From: Synechococcus sp. WH 7805
GTDB lineage: Bacteria; Cyanobacteriota; Cyanobacteriia; PCC-6307; Cyanobiaceae
Length of the DNA stretch: 64,000 bases
Reading direction: 5' to 3'
Assembly (NCBI RefSeq): GCF_000153285.1
Contig: NZ_CH724168.1
Coordinates: 1,393,008 to 1,457,007 of the forward strand
This document shows, piece by piece, positions 1 through 11,121 of this stretch. How positions within the stretch are numbered: the stretch's first letter is position 1; every line of letters begins with the position of its first letter. A program made the translations under genes and the position numbers. The notes below the pieces were generated by a model that had not been told where the DNA came from, made no database searches, and worked only from the letters and a program-made list of their open reading frames with translations.

Positions 1-763
1 TCTGCAGCAAGGTCAGAGCCTGCGGCCAGGGTTCCCGCTCCAGGAGCAGATCCAGCTCCATACGCAAGCGGGTCCCCAGGGCTGGAGGCACCTCATCCAC
101 AACATCGCCATGCCGCCAGGCCCAAGGCCAGCGCTCCAGCGTGGTCTTCAACTGCTGCAGGGATCCCGAATCGAGATCGAATCCAAGCCGGGCGCCATAA
201 CGGGCAGCGCGAATCACGCGCGTTGGGTCATCAGAAACGCTGGCCTCATGCAAAAACACCAACTGCCGTGAAGCCAGGTGGTCGAGACCACCATGGGGAT
301 CCAGCAGCTGCTGGCTGCCATCGCCATGCAACACCAACGCCATGGCATTCGCCGTGAAATCCCGGCGTGCCAGATCCTCTTCGAGCGGTCCCGGTTGAAC
401 GATTGGGTTCTCGCCCGGTAGGGGATACCGCTCCTCACGGGCACCGGCCAGATCGATCAGCACGCCATCCAGCATCAGTTCCGCCGTGCCGAAGCGCTCA
501 TGCAACTGCAGCCACGGCATCCGCTCAGCACCGAACCTTTGCTGGAGACCACGGGCCAGATCAGCGCAGGATCCTTCCAGCACCAGATCCAGATCCGGAA
601 GCCCTGTCCAGGAGGCCCCATAGCATTGATGGAGCAGGGCATCACGGACGGCACCACCGACCAGAGCCAACCGCCCAAGCCCCTGGAGTCGAACCTGCTC
701 GACGAGGGCCAACGTCAACTCCGGGGGAATGCCTGGCAGCTCAAGGCGTGAGATCGCCCCCAT
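1..763 (-). CDS. cca: CCA tRNA nucleotidyltransferase / poly(A) polymerase family (3' part outside window)
   Basis: Class II nucleotidyltransferase that adds or repairs the 3' CCA end of tRNA; in bacteria the same fold also serves as poly(A) polymerase. I translated it by hand from an ATG at 763, 2 bases outside the kdsB stop. Visible motifs in order are GGAVRD (residues 36-41), the metal-binding DLDLV (57-61), RRDFTANAMA (133-142) and DDPTRVIRAARYG (178-190), which together define the catalytic head and the ATP/CTP-recognition neck. About 254 codons are present and the frame stays open through base 2, so the C-terminal body and tail lie outside the window. It follows kdsB on the same strand and may be co-transcribed with it. 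Family assignment is firm; CCA-adding versus A-adding specificity cannot be decided from this part. Confidence 0.93.
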   Translation of the reverse strand, partial: MGAISRLELPGIPPELTLALVEQVRLQGLGRLALVGGAVRDALLHQCYGASWTGLPDLDLVLEGSCADLARGLQQRFGAERMPWLQLHERFGTAELMLDGVLIDLAGAREERYPLPGENPIVQPGPLEEDLARRDFTANAMALVLHGDGSQQLLDPHGGLDHLASRQLVFLHEASVSDDPTRVIRAARYGARLGFDLDSGSLQQLKTTLERWPWAWRHGDVVDEVPPALGTRLRMELDLLLEREPWPQALTLLQ

Positions 764-765
764 CC

Positions 766-1578
766 CTACGTGCGAGCCATCCGGCGGGCCTCCTCCAGCT
801 GCTCCGGTGTATCCACAGAGAGTGAGGTTCCCTCCACCCTGAAGGTGGCGACCGTATGCCCGGCTTCGATCAAGCGCAGCTGCTCCAGGCGCTCGAGATC
901 TTCAAGAGGAGAAGCCGGCAGTTGATCCCATTGGGCCAGCACATCCCCCCGGAAGCCATACATACCCACATGTCCCCAGTAAGGCGCATGCCGATGCCAG
1001 TCAGCGGGATCCACGTCACGGACATGGGGGATGGCGGAACGGGAGAAGTACAACGCCCGGCCATCGTGGGCCACCAGGGTTTTCACGACGGCTGGATTGT
1101 GGATGGTGTCCGCGGTCAAGCGGTAGATCGGTGTCACCACTGCGGGCACAGGCTCGCGCCGTCCGAATTCCTCAACCATCGCAGTTACGACAGCAGGGTC
1201 AAGAAAGGGCTGGTCACCCTGCACATTGATCACGGCCGTGGTGCGGAGCCGCTCGGCTCTCTGCGGTTCATCCCAACAATCAACCCGCTCGACCCAGGCC
1301 TTAGCCACCAGCTGGTCGGCCACGGAGGCGATGCGCTCGCTACCGGAGCTGCAAGAGTCCGAAGTCATCAGCACCGGAAAACCCCACCCCTGAGCCAGCT
1401 GCTGCAGCCGAGAACTGTCCGTGCAGAGCACCACTGCTGCAGGCCCAGCGGCATGGGCGCAGCGTTCCAGCACCCGCTGGATCATTGGCTTGCCGCCAAT
1501 CTCCGCCAATACTTTGTCGGGCAAGCGGGAGGACGCCAACCGGGCCGGCACCGCCACCACTGAACGCTGAATCGTCAT
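766..1578 (-). CDS. kdsB: 3-deoxy-manno-octulosonate cytidylyltransferase (CMP-Kdo synthetase)
   Basis: Activates Kdo with CTP to give CMP-Kdo, the donor for Kdo transfer to lipid A or to capsule linkers; cytosolic. The 270-residue protein has the expected length and family motifs: PARLASSRLPDK near residues 11-22, the SGSERIA segment near 78-84, NVQGDQPF (118-125) and YFSRSAIP in the second half. Its ATG overlaps the stop of the upstream GT8-like gene by one base (TGATG), so the two are probably translationally coupled. kdsA lies 0.8 kb away on the opposite strand, so the Kdo synthesis and activation steps are clustered. No Kdo transferase (waaA or kpsC/S) is visible in the window, so the acceptor glycan is unknown. 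Confidence 0.95.
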   Translation of the reverse strand: MTIQRSVVAVPARLASSRLPDKVLAEIGGKPMIQRVLERCAHAAGPAAVVLCTDSSRLQQLAQGWGFPVLMTSDSCSSGSERIASVADQLVAKAWVERVDCWDEPQRAERLRTTAVINVQGDQPFLDPAVVTAMVEEFGRREPVPAVVTPIYRLTADTIHNPAVVKTLVAHDGRALYFSRSAIPHVRDVDPADWHRHAPYWGHVGMYGFRGDVLAQWDQLPASPLEDLERLEQLRLIEAGHTVATFRVEGTSLSVDTPEQLEEARRMART

Positions 1579-2294
1579 CAGTCCCAGAGCTTCATGGCGT
1601 CATCACGGGCCGAGAACCATTCCGCCGCAAGCGGCCCACCCATCGTGCGCTGCTCCCTGAACCAGGGGCCGCCGAGGGTCCAGTGCAGCAAGCGCGGACC
1701 ACCTTCTTCCGCAGCCGCCGTGGGTGCGTCCTGCACATCCACGAGATGGTTCCAACCAGCATCCAAGGCACCGATCTCATGATCGCCCTCCAGCCAATGG
1801 AATCGGTGGAGTTCCAATCCTGTGGCCCTGTTCACATAGTCCACGGTCAACGCCGTGCAGCGGCTGCAGTTCAGCAACATCAGCGAGCTCCAGTTCTTCT
1901 TCGGGTAAGCGCTCTGCACTTCCCCCAGAAATTTCACCGTTTCGCCGGGCACATGCTCGTGCTGCACGCACATCGCTCCATAGCGATCATCCCGCTGGTC
2001 CCAGAGCTGCTTGATATCACCGCGGCAGAGCATGTCGCAGTCCATGAAAATCGCCCAGCCCTGATACCCCATCAAATGGGGCACCAGAAAGCGGGTGAAG
2101 GAAAACGCCGTGCTCTGCTTGGGATCCCGCTGGCGCCGGTACAGCCCCTGAGCCTCCAGTTGGGGGGTCACCAAGGGCGTGATCGCCAGTGGCGACGTGC
2201 TGTGCTGATACAGGCTGTCGATCAGCACATTGGTGGCAGCCCGCTCCCGCGGGTCGTAACCGATGAAGATCGGAATCGGAGCGAGGGTCGTCAC
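1578..2294 (-). CDS. GT8-like glycosyltransferase family protein
   Basis: A 238-residue protein with a nucleotide-sugar transferase fold. An N-terminal strand (PIFIGYDPRE) is followed by a hydrophobic strand ending in FMDCDMLC (residues 83-90), whose D85-x-D87 is the expected metal-binding DxD motif. A late HWTLGGPWF segment (about 205) resembles the C-terminal histidine/glycine motif of GT8-like enzymes. It overlaps kdsB by one base and reads toward it, so it probably acts on a Kdo-containing or neighbouring surface glycan. No signal peptide or membrane helix is apparent. Donor and acceptor cannot be predicted. Confidence 0.75.
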   Translation of the reverse strand: MTTLAPIPIFIGYDPRERAATNVLIDSLYQHSTSPLAITPLVTPQLEAQGLYRRQRDPKQSTAFSFTRFLVPHLMGYQGWAIFMDCDMLCRGDIKQLWDQRDDRYGAMCVQHEHVPGETVKFLGEVQSAYPKKNWSSLMLLNCSRCTALTVDYVNRATGLELHRFHWLEGDHEIGALDAGWNHLVDVQDAPTAAAEEGGPRLLHWTLGGPWFREQRTMGGPLAAEWFSARDDAMKLWD

Positions 2295-2346
2295 CGGCAG
2301 GCCTGGTCTGGGCGCAGATTACGGCCCGCTCCAGCACGAGGCCTAG

Positions 2347-4835
<2,489 letters not shown>

Positions 4836-4841
4836 GTTTGC

Positions 4842-6704
4842 ATGTCAATGCCGAAGATGATCCGGCGCTTTCAGCCCTGGATGCTGCTGAGCAGCGTCGC
4901 AGCGATCCTCTCCCTAGCCGGGATTGGCTCCTGGCTCTGGCTGCAGCAGGCGATGCGCTGGCTCCCTGACCCTCGCAGTGCGGCTGGGAAGCTCCTGCTT
5001 TACACCTACAACCGCACCTCTCACGACATCGCTCTGGCACTGCTGGCGATCGCCGTGCTGTCGCTGCTTTGGATCGGCCTGCGATCAGAGACGCCGCCTG
5101 AAGACGCAGACCAACCTCCCCTCAAACGGGGGAACTGGGCCAAACAACTGCTGACGTTTTCGAGGGAGCACCCCCTGGTGCTGCTGCTGTGGAGCGCCTA
5201 CACGGTGGCGATGGTGAACGGCACCAGCTGGCTGTTCCCGGAGCTCGTGGGCTGGTACGACGGCATCCTTGACCACCATCTGCTCGACAACTTCTCAATC
5301 CGCTACGACTTCATTGCGGAGACCATGCTCCGCAATGACTACCGCTTCTTCCCGCTCGCCCACCAGGACCTGCACGTTCTCAGCTGGTTCACGCCGTATG
5401 TGAAGGTGTGGATGGTGGTGAGTGCAGCAGAGGCCTTCACCATCGTGATCCTGGCCACCCGCATCGTGCGGGGTTTGGTGCACCCTCCCACTCCCAAGCA
5501 TCTGCTGTTGATGGTCAGCCTGCTGCTGCTGTTTGCGCCGGCTACTGGCTTCGCCTTCTTTCAGCTGATCTACGCGGAACGGATGCTCACGCTCTGCTTC
5601 GTTGCTTTTGCTTTTTTCTATCTGCACTACCAGAGCACGGGAGGCCGTCAGGCCTGGTGTTTCAGCCTTCTCTTCGCCCTGGTGGGGATGTTCTTCAAGG
5701 ACATCGGCTTGCTGCTGTTCGTGACACCCGCCGCGTTCACCCTGATGACCGGTGCGGCCGGGTTGATGGATCGTTACCCAGCCTTCCCAGCTCACAACCT
5801 GACCGTTAAGCGCCTGCGCAACTGGATGGGTGCTTACAGCCTGGAACTCTGGCTAATGAGCCTGATGGTCGTCTTCGCGCTCGCTTACACCTACCTGAGC
5901 TATCTGCCCAGCCTGTATCACGGCAAAGAGGCCTATGGCTCGGATGACGGGTTCCGATTCATCGGTGATTTGCGCAGCTGGATCTTGTTCATCTTCATCG
6001 GCCTGCGCATCGTTCTGATCAGCTGCAAGCGATCCTCAGCCAATCTTCTGGATGGACTCAATGCTGCGGCCCTCACTTACATGGGAGCCCTCTATGCCGT
6101 TATGGGCTACGAGGGCACCAGCTACATGAGCCTGCCGGTGCAGCTGGTGACGGTGCTTGATCTGAGCTTCGCCTGGTGTGCCTGGATCACGCCCACCCTC
6201 AGCCGGCGCATCCAGTCACCCATGGCACTGAGCGCCGCAGCCATCGTGACCAGCGGCGGCCTGCTCGGCCTGGAACATTTTCAGGAGGATGGCTTCATCG
6301 AACGGGTGAGTGCGGTCAAAGCCAAACAACACTCCTGGCTGACCACCTTCAACAAGATCGACGACCTCACCGTCAAGGCCAAGCGACGCGGGGAGGAAGT
6401 AAACCTCGTGTTCACCAAATCCTGGTTCCGGCGCAAACGCCACATCGATCGTTTCAAGGTGGATCGCCTGATCTTTCTCGATCCGTCCACCATGACCTAC
6501 ACCACAGTGGCAGGAATCGGACGCGGCGAGACCTACACCCCGAAAGCCGGCGACTTCCTGATGGACATCGACAAGGGCAATCTCAAGTTTCTCGGAGACG
6601 AACTAGACCGCTACGAACTGGTGTATCGCTACAGCCGCCACCGGGGCAACGGCCGCATCTACCGCTTTCGCGGACCGTCCGACTCCGCCAAGGCCTCGGA
6701 ATAA
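4842..6704 (+). CDS. Polytopic membrane protein of unknown family, paralogue 2
   Basis: A tandem duplicate of the preceding gene, six bases downstream, 620 residues. An extra N-terminal helix (about residues 13-35, ending GIGSWLWLQQ) precedes the region aligned with paralogue 1. Conserved blocks are FFPLAHQDLHVLSWFT, FFQLIYAERML, MFFKDIGLLLF, PVQLVTVLDLSFAW and the C-terminal VDRLIF and GETYTPKAGDFLMDIDK. I count 11-13 membrane segments, then a basic soluble tail. Its last 46 bases overlap the convergent sulfotransferase gene. No enzymatic motif can be named. A GT-C-like transferase, a ligase or a transporter are all possible. The family is real, since three divergent copies keep the same motifs. 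Confidence 0.87.
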   Translation: MSMPKMIRRFQPWMLLSSVAAILSLAGIGSWLWLQQAMRWLPDPRSAAGKLLLYTYNRTSHDIALALLAIAVLSLLWIGLRSETPPEDADQPPLKRGNWAKQLLTFSREHPLVLLLWSAYTVAMVNGTSWLFPELVGWYDGILDHHLLDNFSIRYDFIAETMLRNDYRFFPLAHQDLHVLSWFTPYVKVWMVVSAAEAFTIVILATRIVRGLVHPPTPKHLLLMVSLLLLFAPATGFAFFQLIYAERMLTLCFVAFAFFYLHYQSTGGRQAWCFSLLFALVGMFFKDIGLLLFVTPAAFTLMTGAAGLMDRYPAFPAHNLTVKRLRNWMGAYSLELWLMSLMVVFALAYTYLSYLPSLYHGKEAYGSDDGFRFIGDLRSWILFIFIGLRIVLISCKRSSANLLDGLNAAALTYMGALYAVMGYEGTSYMSLPVQLVTVLDLSFAWCAWITPTLSRRIQSPMALSAAAIVTSGGLLGLEHFQEDGFIERVSAVKAKQHSWLTTFNKIDDLTVKAKRRGEEVNLVFTKSWFRRKRHIDRFKVDRLIFLDPSTMTYTTVAGIGRGETYTPKAGDFLMDIDKGNLKFLGDELDRYELVYRYSRHRGNGRIYRFRGPSDSAKASE

Positions 6705-7531
6705 ACCAAACGGCGGTTGAGGGCCGCCACCCAGGGCAGGGCCAGAGCCAACTGGGCCAAACCAGCAGGGGCTGCCATCCAGCTGCCGTCGTAACGGATG
6801 GCACCGCTGCGTTCAGGGTCGAACCGCAGACGGTTGCCAGACAGCACATGGCTGCTGCTGTGGCAGGCAGGCTCCAACATGCGCGGATCGAAGGGGATCT
6901 CCAGCCAGGCACACAGACGACGCAGGCTGGGCTCCGGCTGCAAGGCCAACTCCTCATACCCCAGCCGGAACACCGGTTTCCCGCAGCGGCGCAACCATCG
7001 CTCGTGGCGGGCATTGATCCGGCACCAGCGCAGCAACGGTTTCACGCCGGGAAGCCACTGACCCCGCTGACGCCCATCCCTTGAGCGGGAATGCACCCAG
7101 GAACGCAGGTCGCGGGTGAGATGCAGGATGCGGATTTCCAGGTCGTCATCCTGATGAAAAGGCAACACGAAATCACCCTGATAAGAGTCCACCACCCAGC
7201 TGGGTGCGGCCTCTGAAGCAGCTTCAACCACCGTCAGAAGCATCCGCATCTTGTCGGCCAGGGGCTGGGCCTCATGGGCTGGCAGCCAGGTCAGCATCGG
7301 TCCCCAGACGGGACACTCGGCCGCAAGCGTCCCGCAGGTGCAACGCCGCTGAAAACGCAGATCACCGCGCAGCTGGGCCGGACCCCGGTGTTCTTCACCC
7401 ACGGCAGGACGGTCCAGGATCCTTGCGGCTTCCCCCAATCCCACCATCTGGGGATGGGCCCCCAAGGCCAGATCAAGAATGGTGGTGCCACTGTGACCGA
7501 GGCCGCGGATTAACAGAAGTCTGCGGGTCAT
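6659..7531 (-). CDS. Sulfotransferase family protein
   Basis: A 290-residue cytosolic-type sulfotransferase that would transfer sulfate from PAPS to a glycan. The 5'-phosphosulfate loop is at the N-terminus (RGLGHSGTT, residues 9-17), and the 3'-phosphate-binding region HLTRDLRSWVHSRSRDG sits near the middle. A CTCG and cysteine-rich stretch lies near residue 70. It is the last gene of the minus-strand chain starting at heme oxygenase and overlaps the upstream glycosyltransferase by 4 bases, so it probably sulfates the polysaccharide made by that cluster. Its 3' end overlaps the convergent membrane protein gene by 46 bases. The substrate is unknown. Confidence 0.85.
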   Translation of the reverse strand: MTRRLLLIRGLGHSGTTILDLALGAHPQMVGLGEAARILDRPAVGEEHRGPAQLRGDLRFQRRCTCGTLAAECPVWGPMLTWLPAHEAQPLADKMRMLLTVVEAASEAAPSWVVDSYQGDFVLPFHQDDDLEIRILHLTRDLRSWVHSRSRDGRQRGQWLPGVKPLLRWCRINARHERWLRRCGKPVFRLGYEELALQPEPSLRRLCAWLEIPFDPRMLEPACHSSSHVLSGNRLRFDPERSGAIRYDGSWMAAPAGLAQLALALPWVAALNRRLVYSEALAESDGPRKR

Positions 7532-8685
7532 CGCTCGTCATCCCCGATCACGGCAAGCAGGAAGGAGGAAAGCTGGTGGAGGTGGTGGTCGATCGTGAAC
7601 CCCTTCTGAATGCGGCGCCGGCCACCATCTCCCAGACGTGCCGCCAGGGCTGGATCGACCGCCAACCGCATCATCGCTTCAGCCATCCCCTGCACATCGC
7701 CCTCCCCCACAAGAAAACCGGTCTCTCCATCGAGCACCACCTCGGGAATACCCGCATGGCGCGTGGCCACCACAGGCAGACCACTCAACTGGGCTTCCAT
7801 CACGGCCACCGGATTCCCTTCACTATCACCATCGGCAGCCACGAGGGAGTGCTGTACGAATCCACGCACCTCACGCATCAGCTGCGCCACCTTCTCCTGG
7901 CCGCGAACGCCGAGGAAACGCACCCGCTCATTGAGATCCAGGCTGCGCACCAATGCGCGTGCATCGGCAAGCAAAGGACCCTCGCCCACCATCCAGAGCG
8001 CCAAGTCCGGCTGCTCAGGCCCCAGACCTTCGCAAACCTGGGAAAAAGCCCGGATGGTGTGAAGAGGCCCCTTCTTGGCCACGAAGCGCCCCACCGCCAG
8101 AAACACCACTGGAGCAGCAGCCGGATCACTGCCGTGAAAGAGCCTGGCATTGGCCCCCGAGGGACTGATCAGCAACCGCTCGGGGCGAGCACCGAGGGAT
8201 CGAAGGGTGTCGGCCATCGGACGTGACTTGACCACAACACCGGAGGCGATCGCGAACAGCCGCCGATAGCGCTTCCCCAGCAGCCCAAGCCGATCACGAG
8301 CGGACGCATCCGATCCTCGGAAATGCACCACCAAGGGAACGCCGCTCCAGGCACAGGCCTCCATCACTCGCACCGCCTCAAAGCCGAAATCCACCAGCAC
8401 CGCATCGGGACGCTCTCGCCGGATCTGCCACCAGACCACGCACGCAGCAGGCATCTCAGCCAAACGCAACCACCGCAACCGGGTCAGCACTTTGCTGAGC
8501 AGGATTGCCAGGCCATAGGCCAGAGCGACCGGCCGTCCCGGTGGCCGCTCATCGCCAAACAAGGCAGTGACGTCGAAAGGCAGCCCCTCGAGATTGGCGC
8601 GGATGAAGGTTTCGCTGACCGCACGACGGGTGGGCGCCAGCATCAGCAGACGATGGGTGAACCTGGTGGAGAGGCCCTCGGTCAC
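7528..8685 (-). CDS. GT4-family glycosyltransferase
   Basis: A GT-B fold retaining glycosyltransferase of 385 residues. The C-terminal half carries the classic donor-binding region: FLAVGRFVAKKG, then a GNPVAVMEAQLSGLPVVAT block with the E-x7-E pattern. I chose the GTG at 8685 because it overlaps the upstream gene's stop (GTGA), the same junction type seen along this chain; the longer ATG start at 8709 would overlap by 28 bases. It lies between another GT4 gene and the sulfotransferase in one co-directional unit. Donor sugar not predictable. Confidence 0.88.
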   Translation of the reverse strand: MTEGLSTRFTHRLLMLAPTRRAVSETFIRANLEGLPFDVTALFGDERPPGRPVALAYGLAILLSKVLTRLRWLRLAEMPAACVVWWQIRRERPDAVLVDFGFEAVRVMEACAWSGVPLVVHFRGSDASARDRLGLLGKRYRRLFAIASGVVVKSRPMADTLRSLGARPERLLISPSGANARLFHGSDPAAAPVVFLAVGRFVAKKGPLHTIRAFSQVCEGLGPEQPDLALWMVGEGPLLADARALVRSLDLNERVRFLGVRGQEKVAQLMREVRGFVQHSLVAADGDSEGNPVAVMEAQLSGLPVVATRHAGIPEVVLDGETGFLVGEGDVQGMAEAMMRLAVDPALAARLGDGGRRRIQKGFTIDHHLHQLSSFLLAVIGDDER

Positions 8686-9980
8686 GGCAGAGCCAGCACA
8701 GAGCGCCAATGGGGTTCCACTACCTCCCAGTCAAGGGCGCGCAGGGTGGTCCGTGCTTCCGCCCCCATGCGCTCACGCAGGGCCTGATCACCCATCAAGT
8801 GCTGCAAAGCTTCAGCAAACGCTTCTACATTTTCGTTGGGCACCACCAGGCCCTGGCAGCCATCGCACACCATCTCCAACGGACCAGGCGAGGCGTCGCT
8901 CACCACTGATGGCAAGCCGGCTGCCATCGCCTCCAGCAGGGCATTGGGCATGCCCTCAAAACGGGACGGCAGCGCAAAAATCGATGCGCGTTGCATGTAG
9001 CGCAGGGGATCCGACTGGAACCCCTCGAACACCACCTGAACGCTGATGCCGAGCTGCTGGGCCAGTGCTTGAAGGGCGTTGCGCTCCGGACCATCCCCCA
9101 CCAGCACAAGGCGCCAGCCGGCCCGCACCGGCTCTGGCAGGGAAGCGAAGGCCCGGATCAGCAGGTCGAGGCCCTTTTGAGGAACAAGCCGCGCCACTGC
9201 AAGAACCTCGAAATCGCGGGCTGCAGACCCCGATGAACCCTGCAGATTGAGGCCACCGGGGAGGGGATTGGGCAAGAGATCAAGGCGCTGCCAGGTGCCC
9301 ATTGCCTGCAGGGCTTCGAGCACACCCTCGGTATTGGCCGTCACCACATCAGCGCGGCGGTAATACACGCGGCGCAGTCGATTCCAAAGCCGATCCAGCC
9401 TCTGGCGACGGGGATCATTCCGCTCCGACACCACCAGATGAATCGGTAGATCCCACACCGCAGCACAGCAGAGGATGTTGGTTTTGGTGAGCAGAGCCAG
9501 AACCCGTTTCGGGCGCTGCTCCAGGAACAGCTGCCGCAGACGCCGGTAGCGATCTCCACCGATCCGGCGCATGCAGCGGTTCAGCAGACGCACGGCTGAT
9601 GCCTCAGAACCGGGTTGGATCCTCTGCTCGAAAAGGGGCCAGGTGAGCTGGACCCAGCGCAGCACCAGGGCCGTGACCACTCGAATTACGAAACGGCGCA
9701 GCTTGATCCACTGAGCCACGCAAAAACGCCGTCCGCGAGCCAGCAGCGATCGGTTCCAGACGTCCTGCAACCAAGGATGGACACTGAAGTCATCCTGATC
9801 AGGCCCGAGATCGAAAGCGGTCACGTTCTCAGGCAACCGGTGCTTGATCGGATGGTTGTGACGCAGCGACAGCACCCGAACCCTCAGGCCCTGGGCCGCG
9901 AAATGCTCTGCAGCCAAAAGGCCGACCTTCTGGGCACCACCGGCACCGAGGTGGGGGAGTACAACCCAGAGGTCATCCAT
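8682..9980 (-). CDS. GT4-family glycosyltransferase
   Basis: A 432-residue GT-B enzyme. The N-terminal VVLPHLGAGGAQKVGLLAA segment is the acceptor-side loop typical of GT4 proteins, and the C-terminal SRFEGMPNALLEAMAAGLP carries the donor-side E-x7-E motif. The open frame extends upstream to 10166, but that extension lies inside the preceding gene and has no family similarity. The ATG at 9980 gives a proper N-terminus and an 8-base overlap with the upstream stop at 9973. It has a long basic middle section (about residues 65-165) without clear motifs. It belongs to the ho1-to-sulfotransferase chain. Confidence 0.9.
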   Translation of the reverse strand: MDDLWVVLPHLGAGGAQKVGLLAAEHFAAQGLRVRVLSLRHNHPIKHRLPENVTAFDLGPDQDDFSVHPWLQDVWNRSLLARGRRFCVAQWIKLRRFVIRVVTALVLRWVQLTWPLFEQRIQPGSEASAVRLLNRCMRRIGGDRYRRLRQLFLEQRPKRVLALLTKTNILCCAAVWDLPIHLVVSERNDPRRQRLDRLWNRLRRVYYRRADVVTANTEGVLEALQAMGTWQRLDLLPNPLPGGLNLQGSSGSAARDFEVLAVARLVPQKGLDLLIRAFASLPEPVRAGWRLVLVGDGPERNALQALAQQLGISVQVVFEGFQSDPLRYMQRASIFALPSRFEGMPNALLEAMAAGLPSVVSDASPGPLEMVCDGCQGLVVPNENVEAFAEALQHLMGDQALRERMGAEARTTLRALDWEVVEPHWRSVLALP

Positions 9981-11121
9981 GGCGGGTCGAGCGCAGGGCC
10001 TCCAGACAATCACGGCGCAGGCAATCGGCGGAATAGCGCTCACGCACCTGGATCGCCCGCTCTCCCAGACGCCGACGACGCTCTGAATCAGCAAGCAGTG
10101 CGGCAACAGCCTCGATCCAGTCATTGGAGGTTGCCGAGGCGGGCAACAGCAGACCGTTGTCTCCATCGCGGATCAGATCCGATGGGCCCGTGAGGCAATC
10201 ACTGGCGATGCAGGCACACCCAGCAGCCATCGCCTCCAGAAGCACGTTGGGGAAGCCCTCATAGCGAGAGGGCAGCACAAACACCGTGGCCCTGCGATAC
10301 CAGCGGGTCATGCTGCCGCAAACCCCAGGCAACAACAGCCGGCGCTGCAGGTCGGAATCCGCCCCCAGCCGTTCGCGCAACCAAGCCTGCTGATCCTGCC
10401 CGTGATAAGTCCCTGAAGTCAGACCCAGCACAGCCAAGTGCAAACGGGAGTCCGCCAGGCCTAGCTCGGCAAACACAGGCATCAGGCGATCAAATCCCTT
10501 CTGCCGCGCCTTGGTTCCCGCGGCCAGGATCAAAGGCAGCTCCGGTGCCAACCAGTCTTCAGGCTCGATCAGTGGCTCACGATCCTGCAGCGGCCAGCTC
10601 ACTGCATTGGGCAGCAGCCGCTGACGACGCACACCACAATGCTGACGTAACCAAGCGCCGGTGATGCGGGTCTGCACCAGGTGCAGATCAGCCCAGGGAT
10701 AGGTGAGCTTGCGCAACCAGCGCCAGGGCAGAGCCGGGGGTTTAGCGGGCGGATAGTTGCGCTCTGACACCACAGTGCGCAGAGGCAGTCCGGCACAGGC
10801 CAGCAGCAACTTCACGGCCGGCAGGGTGGTCATGCCCACGGCCAGATCACACCGTTTCTGCATCAAGAGCCGGCGCAGTTGCCAGACGCGAAAGGGGAAG
10901 GCCAACCAGCCGAGCCGCTCAAGGGGAGCCGGCAACCCTGGTTCCTGGCATCGCTGCACACCATTCGGCACTGGATAGGCATCCCGGTCGGGCCCATGGC
11001 GGGTGATCACGAGCACCGACCAGCCTTCGTCCTTGCACCATTGAGCCCACTGGAGCAACACCCTTTCGGCTCCGCCCAGCTTGAGCGAGTCGATCGAGAA
11101 CGCGACACGCAGACCCCCCAT
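9973..11121 (-). CDS. GT4-family glycosyltransferase
   Basis: A 382-residue GT-B glycosyltransferase. The N-terminus has FSIDSLKLGGAERVLLQWA, the centre SERNYPP, and the C-terminal half PSRYEGFPNVLLEAMAAG followed by GPSDLIRDGDNGLLLP. This pattern resembles GT4 enzymes that add GalNAc or galactose to lipid-linked oligosaccharides, though the sugar is an inference I would not rely on. The ATG overlaps the stop of the 739-residue upstream gene by one base (TGATG), indicating coupling. No transmembrane segment is seen, so it probably acts at the cytosolic face of the membrane. Confidence 0.9.
   Translation of the reverse strand: MGGLRVAFSIDSLKLGGAERVLLQWAQWCKDEGWSVLVITRHGPDRDAYPVPNGVQRCQEPGLPAPLERLGWLAFPFRVWQLRRLLMQKRCDLAVGMTTLPAVKLLLACAGLPLRTVVSERNYPPAKPPALPWRWLRKLTYPWADLHLVQTRITGAWLRQHCGVRRQRLLPNAVSWPLQDREPLIEPEDWLAPELPLILAAGTKARQKGFDRLMPVFAELGLADSRLHLAVLGLTSGTYHGQDQQAWLRERLGADSDLQRRLLLPGVCGSMTRWYRRATVFVLPSRYEGFPNVLLEAMAAGCACIASDCLTGPSDLIRDGDNGLLLPASATSNDWIEAVAALLADSERRRRLGERAIQVRERYSADCLRRDCLEALRSTRHG

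Noticed and set aside
9981-10166. Longer N-terminus for the GT4 gene
   Set aside because: The extension lies inside the upstream gene and has no similarity; the ATG at 9980 gives a standard GT4 start.
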